From UBA5216 sp040081205 (GTDB lineage: Bacteria; Pseudomonadota; Gammaproteobacteria; Burkholderiales; SG8-41), in NCBI GenBank assembly GCA_040081205.1, contig JBEBHE010000163.1, positions 1 through 10,031 of the forward strand: a stretch of 10,031 nucleotides of DNA, in the 5' to 3' direction. Made by a program: the position numbers and the translations under genes. Shown here one piece after another: positions 1-6,592 of the stretch (within the stretch, counting starts at the first letter, position 1; each line of letters starts with the position of its first letter). The notes beneath the pieces are model-generated. The model worked only from the letters and a program-made list of their open reading frames with translations, did not search any database and had not been told where the DNA came from.

Positions 1-561
1 GGGCCGGTACGTTTCACGCTGCGCAAACTGCGGCATCATTTCAGCATGATGCAGAATTGGCCCGGCGATCAAATGCGGAAAATAGGTCACGAACAAACAG
101 TAGTGAATAAAACTATACTCGCGCGCCTTGCCCTGATAGGCATCCACCAGAAACGCGATCTGCGTAAAGGTAAAAAAGGAAATTCCCAACGGCAGGATAA
201 TCGCGCCGAGGCTGATTTGAGTTCCCAGCGACGCATTGAGATTGTCGAGGAAAAAGTTCGCGTACTTGTAATAGGCCAACAGCGCCAAATCGGCGACTAT
301 GGCGAAAGTCAGCAGGCGCCGCGCGCGTAACGCATCACTCGCGGACCGCGCGCGCACAATGCGCACGCCCAGCCAGTAGTTAAAGGCCATCGATGCGGCC
401 AGCAGCCCCACGTAGGCCGGATTCCACCACCCGTAAAAAAACAATGACGCTAGCGTCAACCACGCAGCGGCAGCAACAGGACTACGACGCCCCAACACGA
501 AAAATCCTGTCAGAACAACGGGCAGGTAAAAAAATATGAAGGCGAGTGAGTTAAACAGCAT
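1..561 (-). CDS. MBOAT-family O-acyltransferase (AlgI-like), N-terminal part
   Basis: This gene starts with ATG at 561 and runs off the left edge, so 187 N-terminal codons are visible with no stop. The start MLFNSLAFIFFYLPVV, the SLFFYGWWNP segment (residues 39-48), LLAYYKYANFF (94-104), ILPLGISFFTFTQIAFLVDAY (about 122-142) and YFPHLIAGPI (160-169) are the hallmark order of AlgI/PatA-type MBOAT proteins. These are polytopic inner-membrane proteins that pass acyl (usually acetyl) groups across the membrane to exported glycans. The family's catalytic histidine lies further downstream, outside the window, so activity cannot be judged. The gene begins 28 nt after the fdtB-like stop, on the same strand, and is probably the last visible member of the glycan operon, O-acetylating the product in the periplasm. 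The Shine-Dalgarno is weak. The family call is secure; the substrate is inferred from context only. Confidence 0.9.
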   Translation of the reverse strand, partial: MLFNSLAFIFFYLPVVLTGFFVLGRRSPVAAAAWLTLASLFFYGWWNPAYVGLLAASMAFNYWLGVRIVRARSASDALRARRLLTFAIVADLALLAYYKYANFFLDNLNASLGTQISLGAIILPLGISFFTFTQIAFLVDAYQGKAREYSFIHYCLFVTYFPHLIAGPILHHAEMMPQFAQRETYRP

Positions 562-589
562 GGCTCGCGCAGGCGCTACACATTAAGTA

Positions 590-1699
590 TTAAGAACCAC
601 GCCAGGCGTTGCACGCGGCCACGACGGCGCCCGCCTGCGCATCGCTCATCACCGGGCTGATCGGCAGGCTGAGCACTTCGCGATGAATTTGCTCCGTGAT
701 CGGATACGATCTCGCATTCCATTCGCGATACGCCTGCTGCTGGTGGGGTGGTATCGGATAGTGAATCAGCGTGCCGATGCCGTTGCCATTCAGATGCGCC
801 TGCAATGCATCGCGCGCTTTAGCACGCACTACGAACACATGCCACACCGGTTCGTTGTTCGTCCCCACCACCGGCAACGTAATCGCCGGATGGCAAATTT
901 CACGCAAATAGCGGCCAGCAATATCGCGCCGCCGTTGATTGTCGGCATCCACGCGGCCAAGCTTGACACGCAGCAACGCCGCTTGCAGCTCATCAAGCCG
1001 GCTATTGATGCCCTGGTAGATGTTTTCGTACTTGCGGTGCGAGCCGTAGTTGCGCAGCGCGCGCAGCGCATCCGCCAGTGCATCGTCGTTGGTGGTCACC
1101 GCACCCGCATCGCCCAACGCGCCGAAGTTCTTGCTCGGAAAAAAACTGTGGCCCGCGGCGTCACCCAGCGCGCCGGCGCGCACACCCGCGTGGCGTGCAC
1201 CGTGCGCCTGCGCGCAATCCTCGATAACTTTCAGTCCGTGTTGCCGCGCCAGCGCATTGATCGCCAACATACCGGCAGTCTGGCCATAGAGATGCACCGG
1301 CAGAATCGCGCGCGTGCGCGGCCTGATATGCTTTTCAATGCACGCCGCATCGAGATTGCACGTGGCCAACTCCGGCTCCACCAGCATCGGCGTCAATCCA
1401 TTTTCGGTAATCGCCAATATCGTCGCGATATAGGTGTTCGCCGGCACGATCACTTCATCGCCCGCTTTGAACACGCCCAATTCCCGCCACGCGCGCAGGA
1501 TCAGCACCAACGCTTCCAGCCCGTTGCCCACGCCGATGCAATGCCGCGTGCCGCAATAGGCGGCGTACTCGCGCTCGAATGCTTCGACTTCTTTGCCGAG
1601 CACGTACCAGCCGCTATCGAGTACCCGCGTAAACGCGTGAATCAGCGCGACACGATCGCGCGCATTTATTCCACCAAGGTCGAGAAAAGGATTGTTCAA
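590..1699 (-). CDS. fdtB: DegT/DnrJ/EryC1/StrS aminotransferase, FdtB/QdtB-like
   Basis: This 369-aa PLP-dependent sugar aminotransferase has the family's usual length. Visible features are the N-terminal PFLDLGGINA, the cofactor-binding region GVGNGLEALVL (56-66), VIVPANTYIAT (83-93), EDCAQAHGA (160-168, with the PLP-pyridine Asp161), and the Schiff-base lysine K190 in SFFPSKNFGALGDAGAV. RNYGS (216-220) and INSRLDELQAALL (231-243) are also typical. In FdtB/QdtB the enzyme puts an amino group on C3 of a dTDP-3-keto-6-deoxyhexose. The adjacent FdtA-type and FdtC-type genes support this position in the pathway. The start is TTG at 1699, giving MNNPFLDL. No ATG or GTG exists in frame between the upstream stop (TAA at 1732-1730) and that point. 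No Shine-Dalgarno is visible in the 34-nt leader, where 31 of 34 bases are A or T. Whether the product is Fuc3N or Qui3N cannot be read from this gene. Confidence 0.88.
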   Translation of the reverse strand: MNNPFLDLGGINARDRVALIHAFTRVLDSGWYVLGKEVEAFEREYAAYCGTRHCIGVGNGLEALVLILRAWRELGVFKAGDEVIVPANTYIATILAITENGLTPMLVEPELATCNLDAACIEKHIRPRTRAILPVHLYGQTAGMLAINALARQHGLKVIEDCAQAHGARHAGVRAGALGDAAGHSFFPSKNFGALGDAGAVTTNDDALADALRALRNYGSHRKYENIYQGINSRLDELQAALLRVKLGRVDADNQRRRDIAGRYLREICHPAITLPVVGTNNEPVWHVFVVRAKARDALQAHLNGNGIGTLIHYPIPPHQQQAYREWNARSYPITEQIHREVLSLPISPVMSDAQAGAVVAACNAWRGS

Positions 1700-1725
1700 A
1701 ATAATTAAATAAAAACAGATACTTA
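1699..1725 (-). repeat. AT-rich element in the fdtB leader, partner of the riboswitch L5 insert
   Basis: Read on the minus strand from 1725, this begins TAAGTATCTGTTTTTA. It matches the plus-strand sequence 9000-9026 at 23 of 27 positions when aligned by eye without gaps. It ends at the first base of the fdtB-like TTG start. It sits in the 34-nt gap 1700-1733, where only three bases are G or C. Low-complexity composition could produce part of the match, so a true repeat relationship is tentative. Confidence 0.35.
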
Positions 1726-1733
1726 AAATTTAT

Positions 1734-2198
1734 TTATGCCGCATCACCCACGACGCGCGCGGGATTGCCAACCACCAGCGCGCCCGCCGGCACATCGCGC
1801 GTCACCACCGCGCCCGCACCCACCATCGCGCCATCACCGATAGTCACTCCGCCGAGTACGGTGGCGTTCGCGCCGATGGATGCGCCCTTGCCGATGGTCA
1901 CCGGCAAAAATTCATCGGGGTATTGCTTGGAGCGCGGATATTTGTCGTTGACGAACGTCGCGTTGGGGCCGATGAATACGTCATCGCCCACGCGCATGCC
2001 GTCCCACAAATACACGCCGCACTTCAACGTCACGCGGTCGCCGACCACCACATCATTCTCGACAAAACAATGCGCATTCAAATTGCAGTCGCGGCCGATT
2101 TTTGCGCCGGCGAGAACAATCGTGTGCTGCCATACCTGCGTGCCATCGCCGATGGCAGTCGTTTGCACTTCTGCCGTGGGATGAATGCGCGTCGTCAT
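1734..2198 (-). CDS. fdtC: Hexapeptide-repeat sugar N-acetyltransferase, FdtC/QdtC-like
   Basis: This 154-aa left-handed beta-helix acetyltransferase starts at ATG 2198, inside an ATGA overlap with the upstream fdtA-like stop. The [LIV]-G-x4 repeats run from about residue 12 to 135 (AIGDGTQVW, AKIGRDCNL, VVVGDRVTL, MRVGDDVFIGPNATFVND, VTIGKGASIGANATVLGGVTIGDGAMVGAGAVV). The C-terminal cap VGNPARVV (143-150) is typical. The stretch CGVYLWDGMRVGDDVFIGPNATF with N-terminal HPTAEV matches the WbpD/FdtC/WxcM-type sugar nucleotide acetyltransferases as I know them. It would acetylate the 3-amino group made by the neighbouring aminotransferase, using acetyl-CoA in the cytoplasm. In some bacteria (FdtD, WxcM type) this domain is fused to the ketoisomerase. 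Here the two are separate, overlapping genes. Confidence 0.85.
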   Translation of the reverse strand: MTTRIHPTAEVQTTAIGDGTQVWQHTIVLAGAKIGRDCNLNAHCFVENDVVVGDRVTLKCGVYLWDGMRVGDDVFIGPNATFVNDKYPRSKQYPDEFLPVTIGKGASIGANATVLGGVTIGDGAMVGAGAVVTRDVPAGALVVGNPARVVGDAA

Positions 2199-2593
2199 GC
2201 GCAGGCCGCCTTGAAATCATCGTAGTTGCGGAGGTAGTCTGCCTCGTTGTAGCCGTCGTCCGCCAGCACCAGCAGCATGCAATCCGGTGAAAAATCATAC
2301 ATTTCATGCCAGATCATGGGCTCCAGCATCAACCCTCGATCATTGCGCGCAAGAATAATGTCTTCGCGCACCTTGCCGTCGTCCAGCAAGACTTTGCATT
2401 GCCCTGCCAGACAAACCATCATTTGTGTAAGCCGCCGATGCGCGTGTTTGCCGCGGCGCACGCCGTTCTTCGTGCCAAAAATGTAGTAAGCGCGCTTGAT
2501 CGGAAACGGCACGTTGCGCCCACTCTCCAGCGCCACCAGCCAGCCGAGTTCGTCGCCCTTGACCGCAAAATCAACGTAACGGGCAAGCGTCAT
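2195..2593 (-). CDS. fdtA: dTDP-4-keto-6-deoxyhexose 3,4-ketoisomerase, FdtA-like cupin
   Basis: This 132-aa protein is a single cupin barrel, the normal FdtA/QdtA length. Conserved features are FPIKRAYYIFGTKNG (30-44), RGKHAHRRLTQ (47-57) with the paired histidines H50 and H52 that serve in catalysis in characterised FdtA, LDDGK (70-74), EPMIWHEMYDFS (91-102), and YNEADYLRNYDDF near the end. The enzyme moves the keto group of dTDP-4-keto-6-deoxyglucose from C4 to C3, feeding the FdtB-type aminotransferase. The WHEM motif resembles galacto-type FdtA rather than QdtA. The start ATG at 2593 overlaps the gtrA-like stop as ATGA, with an AAGGGGGG-like ribosome-binding site a few bases upstream. 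The stop likewise overlaps the fdtC-like start by 4 nt. This is strong evidence of translational coupling in one operon. Confidence 0.88.
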   Translation of the reverse strand: MTLARYVDFAVKGDELGWLVALESGRNVPFPIKRAYYIFGTKNGVRRGKHAHRRLTQMMVCLAGQCKVLLDDGKVREDIILARNDRGLMLEPMIWHEMYDFSPDCMLLVLADDGYNEADYLRNYDDFKAACA

Positions 2594-3015
2594 GGCAATT
2601 GCCCCCCTTCACGCAAACACCATTTAGCGCCGAAGTAGTTGAGTGGCAACATGACCATTACGGTAACGAAAATCGCGAGCCGGGCATGCAACGCCAGATA
2701 GTCAATCAATCCCGCATTCACCGCCGTGCTCACACACCCGCTGGCGATGTAGAACAGCACAAACACCACGAACCGCTGTTTCGATAGCGGCACGTCAAAC
2801 ACATGCCGCGCATAGGCAACATAAGCAAACAGAATACCGACAGCGTATGCGATGACATAAGCGGCCACGTGCCCCGTCACAAACAGCATGGCTTGATACA
2901 CTGCTATGGACAGCAGCGTATTGACCGCGCCCGCCATCAGAAACCGCAGCGCGGGCGCAAAGCGGACGCGCAACACACCCGCGGATTTGCTGGCCTGGTC
3001 GAGCGCCTCAGTCAT
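2590..3015 (-). CDS. GtrA-like membrane protein
   Basis: This 141-aa protein has four hydrophobic segments at about residues 23-47, 50-72, 81-108 and 112-131, the size and topology of the GtrA/DPMS family (lipid-linked sugar translocation). The motif RFLMAGAVNTLLSIAVYQ and the basic residues between helices 2 and 3 are typical. In serotype-conversion systems GtrA is the proposed flippase for undecaprenyl-phosphate-linked sugars made by GtrB. The adjacent upstream GT2 gene fits that role. I chose ATG 3015, which overlaps the GT2 stop by 8 nt. A TTG at 3030 would add five residues and is less likely. The gene is embedded between GT2 and fdtA-like genes with overlaps at both ends. Confidence 0.85.
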   Translation of the reverse strand: MTEALDQASKSAGVLRVRFAPALRFLMAGAVNTLLSIAVYQAMLFVTGHVAAYVIAYAVGILFAYVAYARHVFDVPLSKQRFVVFVLFYIASGCVSTAVNAGLIDYLALHARLAIFVTVMVMLPLNYFGAKWCLREGGQLP

Positions 3016-3955
3016 GGCGCGGACCGTCAAATGTCATCCGCGTGCGCACCACGCCCAGCGGACGATGCTTGGTGTTTTCGTACGCGCGCCACACATAGTT
3101 GCCAACGATGCCCAATCCGAACAGGATGAGCGATGCGGAAAACAGTATGGTCACCATAATCGCCGTGTAACCCTGCACCGCGATCATGCCCAGCAACCGC
3201 GCTGCCATCAACCCCACACCCACCAGCAAAAACAGAATGGTTCCGGCAAAACCCATCAGCGTCAGCACCGTAATCGGTATATCGGTAAACGAAAAAATAC
3301 TGTCGAGCAGATAAGTGATTTTTTTGCGCAACGTCCAGCCGCTCTCGCCGTGCTTGCGCACGAGGCGGTCATAGGGCACTTCGATACGCGGAAAACCGAT
3401 CCAGTAAAGTTGCGCCACCAGCGAGCTGTGCGCTTCGTCGAGCGCCAACAACGCGTCGCGCGCGCGCGCCGTTACCGCGAACATATCCACACCGCCCGGC
3501 GGCATCTGCGGATTGACCAGTTTGCGATACAGCGCCCAGAACAGGCGGCTGGGGACTTGTTGCTTGAGTGTATCGTCACGGCTGGCGCGTGTGCCGACTG
3601 CCACGTCATTGCCTTCGGCGAGCACGCGATAGAAATCCGTCACCAGCGACGGCGGCTCCTGCAAGTCCGCCGCCATCACCGCAATAAATTTCCCTCGCGC
3701 CGCCGCCAAGCCGGTACGTACCGCCGTGAACGAACCGAAATTGCGCGACAACACGATCAATTGCGATGGCACACCGCACGCCGGCAGAGAATCCAGCAAC
3801 CATTGTTCGGAACGGTCGGGGCTGCCGTCTACCACGAACACCACTTCAAACAAGCCACCCAACGGCGCGGCAAATCCCTGCACCACCCGCAACACTTCCG
3901 GCAGGAATTCCTCGTTGCGGTACACCGGGATGATCAACGAGTGGGTAATTGCCAT
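3008..3955 (-). CDS. GT2 glycosyltransferase with two C-terminal membrane helices (GtrB/DPM1-like)
   Basis: This 315-aa protein has an N-terminal GT-A fold: SLIIPVYRNEEFL (6-18), VVFVVDGSPDRS (38-49), LSRNFGSFTAVRTGL (69-83) and the nucleotide/metal loop AADLQEPP (95-102, replacing the common DADLQDPP). GGVDMFAVTARA (154-165) and RKHGESGWTLRKK (200-212) follow. Two hydrophobic helices lie at about 228-252 and 264-288. This is the layout of polyprenyl-phosphate sugar transferases such as GtrB and ArnC, which load a sugar from a nucleotide donor onto undecaprenyl phosphate at the cytoplasmic face. The gene is first in the glycan operon and overlaps gtrA. A plausible donor is the dTDP-3-acetamido sugar made by the downstream enzymes, which is an inference. 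The start ATG at 3955 has no evident Shine-Dalgarno. Confidence 0.88.
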   Translation of the reverse strand: MAITHSLIIPVYRNEEFLPEVLRVVQGFAAPLGGLFEVVFVVDGSPDRSEQWLLDSLPACGVPSQLIVLSRNFGSFTAVRTGLAAARGKFIAVMAADLQEPPSLVTDFYRVLAEGNDVAVGTRASRDDTLKQQVPSRLFWALYRKLVNPQMPPGGVDMFAVTARARDALLALDEAHSSLVAQLYWIGFPRIEVPYDRLVRKHGESGWTLRKKITYLLDSIFSFTDIPITVLTLMGFAGTILFLLVGVGLMAARLLGMIAVQGYTAIMVTILFSASLILFGLGIVGNYVWRAYENTKHRPLGVVRTRMTFDGPRHD

Positions 3956-4072
3956 GTTTAAAAATTCGCTAGCGCGTCGAATGGTAAATGCGGATTATGC
4001 GCAGGTTATTGATTATTTTGATATTTTATCTGTAGTCGTACTGTTACGCCAGTTACGGTGACGATGACGCCG
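3956..4072 (-). promoter_or_regulatory. Intergenic region likely to hold the glycan-operon promoter
   Basis: This 117-nt gap separates the LbH acyltransferase stop from the GT2 start and is much more AT-rich than the flanking genes. On the minus strand it contains -10-like hexamers TAAAAT (4028-4023) and CATAAT (3999-3994), each 5 of 6 to consensus, but neither has a convincing -35 at proper spacing. No clear rho-independent terminator for the upstream gene was found. The short ACGCC/GGCGT inverted repeat at its upstream stop lacks a T-run. Confidence 0.3.
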
Positions 4073-4750
4073 CTAAGGCGTGACCTGCCACGTGATACCG
4101 CGGCGTATCACGCCCGCCGGATTTCCGGCGATGACACAGCCTTCCTCCGAATGATCGCCATGCACCACCGCGCATGCGCCGACTACCGTGCCGCGCGCAA
4201 CACGCGTCCCCTTAAGCACGGTCACGTGTGCGCCCAGCCATACCGCCTCACCGACTTCTACCTCGGCAGGCGCATTGACCGGCGCGCCTTCTTGCAGAAT
4301 CGCGTGAAAATCGTGATCCATGACGGTCACATCCCACGCCAACAGGCTGCCACGCCCGATATGAATGCGCTTCGCGCAGAAAAAAGACGCGCCGGCGTTG
4401 CCGTCGATATCGTTACTAAACTCGAGCGCTCCGCTGCAATGCACGCGTACGCCGGGACCCAGATGGACATTCGCGCCGAAACCAACGCGCCCACTGTCGG
4501 CCACACTCCACACGCCGTTCGTTCCATTCGCGGGAAACGCCTCGCCACCCTGAAAACCCAGTTTCACATTGCCGAATCTGCCGGAAGCCAGCGTTACTGC
4601 GCCGCCGAGGTGCATGAGCTTGACACGATAAGACACCAGTACCGGCAACCGGATCGCCTGCGCGAACGGGAAATAGCGAACATTGAACAACAGCGACTTC
4701 GGCACGCTGAGCGCGACATGCCACGCCTTGCCGAGTTCACGCAGCAGCAT
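4073..4750 (-). CDS. Hexapeptide-repeat (LbH) acyltransferase, substrate unknown
   Basis: This 225-aa protein has an alpha-helical, basic N-terminal region of about 45 residues. A left-handed beta-helix with irregular hexapeptide repeats then runs from about 48 to 200 (GRVGFGANVHLGPGVRVH, KRIHIGRGSLLAWDVTVMDHDFH, VEVGEAVWLGAHVTVLKGTRVARGTVVGACAVV). MDHDFH (144-149) carries the histidine expected as catalytic base in this family, and AGNPAGVI (208-215) is the usual cap. Related enzymes acetylate sugars of capsule, O-antigen or colanic acid. ATG 4750 lies only 3 nt after the msbA stop, with GGAG inside the msbA end as a possible ribosome-binding site, so the two genes are almost certainly co-transcribed. 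The substrate cannot be deduced; a surface polysaccharide or lipopolysaccharide sugar is the natural guess. Confidence 0.82.
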   Translation of the reverse strand: MLLRELGKAWHVALSVPKSLLFNVRYFPFAQAIRLPVLVSYRVKLMHLGGAVTLASGRFGNVKLGFQGGEAFPANGTNGVWSVADSGRVGFGANVHLGPGVRVHCSGALEFSNDIDGNAGASFFCAKRIHIGRGSLLAWDVTVMDHDFHAILQEGAPVNAPAEVEVGEAVWLGAHVTVLKGTRVARGTVVGACAVVHGDHSEEGCVIAGNPAGVIRRGITWQVTP

Positions 4751-4753
4751 ATC

Positions 4754-6523
4754 TCAATGTACTCCGGCAAACTGTATGCGGTACAACTTGGTGTAAATAC
4801 CGCCGCGATCCAGCAACTCGCGATGCGTGCCGATCTCGGCGATACGTCCCTGATCCAGCACCACGATGCGATTCGCGTTTTCCACTGTGGATAGCCGGTG
4901 CGCAATCACCAGCGTGGTGCGCCCTTTCATCAATGCTTCCAGCGCCGCCTGCACGTGGCGTTCGGATTCGGAATCGAGCGCGGAGGTGGCTTCATCCAGC
5001 ACCAGCACCGGGGCATTTTTCAGCAACGCGCGCGCGATGGCGAGACGCTGGCGCTGCCCGCCGGAGAGCTTTACGCCGTTTTCGCCGACGATTGTGGCGA
5101 ACCCCTGCGGCATCTGGCGGATGAATTCGGTTGCATGAGCGGCTTCCGCAGCGGCGATGACCTGTGCTTCGGTCGCGCCATTCATGCTGCCGTACGCGAT
5201 GTTGGCTGCAACCGTGTCGTTAAACAACACCACATCCTGACTGACTAACGCGATATTCGCACGCAGGCTGGCGAGCTTGAGCGTGGCAAGATCGTGTCCG
5301 TCGAGCATCACGCGCCCCGCCGTTGGCCGGTAAAAGCACGGCACCAGATTCGCCATTGTGGTTTTGCCCGCGCCCGAGGCGCCCACCAGCGCCACGGTTT
5401 CGCCCTGCGCCACGGTAAGCGTTATTGAGTCCAGCGCGGATCTTGCCGCGCTTTCATAAAGCACGGTCACATTCTCAAATCGGATTTCGCCGCGCGCCCG
5501 TTCGATTTCCACCACGCCCGGATCCGGCTCGCCCGCCTGATCGATCAGCGTAAACACGCTTTCCGCTGCCGCCAGGCCGCGCTGCAGCGGCTCGTTCACG
5601 CTGGTAATGCGCTTCAACGGCGCGGTCAACATTAGCATCGCAGTGATGAACGACACGAAGCCGCCCACCGTAATCGCGCCCGCGCCGGATTCTTGCGTCG
5701 CCAGATACACCATGCCCGCGAGCGCGCACGCCGCCACCAGTTGCACAAACGGCACGCTGGTCGCGGCCGCGGCCGCCTGCTTCATCATGAAGCGGCGCAC
5801 ACGATTGGTTTGCACGTCAAAACGCCCGGCTTCGTATGCCTGTCCGCCGTAGAGTTTGACGACCTTTTGGCCCTCGATGGTTTCCTGGATCACCTGCGTG
5901 ACTTCGCCCATCGCTTCCTGCACATTGCGGCTGGTATTGCGCAGCCGGATACTGATGAGCCGCACAATCAGCACGATCAGCGGCGTCATCACCAGCGACA
6001 GCAGCGTGAGCCTCCAGTTAAGCCACAGCATCCACCCCAGCAAACCGATGATCGCCAGCGAGTCCTTGAAAATTACCGTCAATACGCTGGTCGCCGCCGC
6101 TGTGACTTGTGTGACGTCGTACGTGAGTTTGGAAATCAGGTTGCCGGACGCCTGTTCGTCGTAGTACGGCGTGGGCAGTTCCAGTAGCCGAGCAAACATC
6201 AATGTGCGCAGATCCATCACCAGCCGGTTTCCCACCCAGGCCATGCAGTAGCTGGCAACGTACTCCGCGACGCCTCGCACCACAAACAGGCCGATGATGA
6301 TCAGTGGCATCCAGCGAATCACGGCGGCATCTCGATCGACAAACACGCCGTCGAACAACGGCTTCATGATCGCGGGCAACGCGGGCTCGGTCAACGCCAC
6401 TACGACCGCCCCCAGCAGCGCAACAATCAGCACGTGTTTATGCGGCGCGACATAGCGCAGCAGGCGCAGATATAACTCGGTGCTGGATACGGAGCGGGGT
6501 GGCGTTCGCGACGGTGTGTTCAC
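4754..6523 (-). CDS. msbA: MsbA-type lipid A / glycolipid exporter (ABC half-transporter)
   Basis: This 589-aa protein fuses a six-helix transmembrane domain (about 20-310) to an ATPase domain (about 345-585), the size of MsbA. ATPase signatures are complete: Walker A GASGAGKT (381-388), Q-loop Q429 in SQDVVLF, signature LSGGQ (486-490), Walker B VLVLDE (506-511), D-loop SALD, and H-loop H542 in IAHRLST. In the membrane domain, ALPAIMKPLFDGVF (48-61) and ELPTPYYDEQASGNLISKLTYD (115-136) are typical of MsbA. The homodimer flips lipid A-core, or a related lipid-linked glycan, across the inner membrane using ATP. The start is GTG 6523, since a TAA stop occurs ten codons upstream and no ATG lies between. 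No Shine-Dalgarno is visible. The adjacent genes are an LbH acyltransferase downstream and btuB upstream, not the common partner lpxK, so a role in exporting another glycolipid remains possible. Confidence 0.9.
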   Translation of the reverse strand: MNTPSRTPPRSVSSTELYLRLLRYVAPHKHVLIVALLGAVVVALTEPALPAIMKPLFDGVFVDRDAAVIRWMPLIIIGLFVVRGVAEYVASYCMAWVGNRLVMDLRTLMFARLLELPTPYYDEQASGNLISKLTYDVTQVTAAATSVLTVIFKDSLAIIGLLGWMLWLNWRLTLLSLVMTPLIVLIVRLISIRLRNTSRNVQEAMGEVTQVIQETIEGQKVVKLYGGQAYEAGRFDVQTNRVRRFMMKQAAAAATSVPFVQLVAACALAGMVYLATQESGAGAITVGGFVSFITAMLMLTAPLKRITSVNEPLQRGLAAAESVFTLIDQAGEPDPGVVEIERARGEIRFENVTVLYESAARSALDSITLTVAQGETVALVGASGAGKTTMANLVPCFYRPTAGRVMLDGHDLATLKLASLRANIALVSQDVVLFNDTVAANIAYGSMNGATEAQVIAAAEAAHATEFIRQMPQGFATIVGENGVKLSGGQRQRLAIARALLKNAPVLVLDEATSALDSESERHVQAALEALMKGRTTLVIAHRLSTVENANRIVVLDQGRIAEIGTHRELLDRGGIYTKLYRIQFAGVH

Positions 6524-6530
6524 CGTGCGA

Positions 6531-6559
6531 ACGATACCAAATTTCCGATGTTAATTCAA
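6531..6559 (-). promoter_or_regulatory. Candidate sigma-70 promoter for msbA
   Basis: On the minus strand, TTGAAT (6559-6554) and TATCGT (6536-6531) are separated by exactly 17 nt, each hexamer 4 of 6 to consensus. Only 7 nt separate the -10 from the GTG start, so the transcript would begin within a nucleotide or so of the start codon. No ribosome-binding site is present, which fits leaderless translation. Read-through from btuB, 69 nt upstream, is also possible, as no terminator is evident. Confidence 0.4.
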
Positions 6560-6592
6560 ATACTTAGCATTCCGGTGCATCACGCATATCGC

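Noticed and set aside
46..330. Short plus-strand open frame at the left edge
   Set aside because: It is antisense to the MBOAT gene, whose minus-strand translation is unmistakable.
683..1708. Long plus-strand open frame (341 codons)
   Set aside because: It is antisense to the fdtB-like gene, very rich in Arg, Gln and His with no recognisable domain, and arises from the GC-rich codon pattern of the real gene.
2906..3961. Plus-strand open frame of 351 codons
   Set aside because: It lies opposite the GT2 and gtrA-like genes, and its translation is low-complexity and basic with no family signature. The minus-strand proteins have clear motifs.
4058..4894. Plus-strand open frame of 278 codons
   Set aside because: It runs antisense to the LbH acyltransferase and the msbA C-terminus, both well supported, and has no convincing motif of its own.
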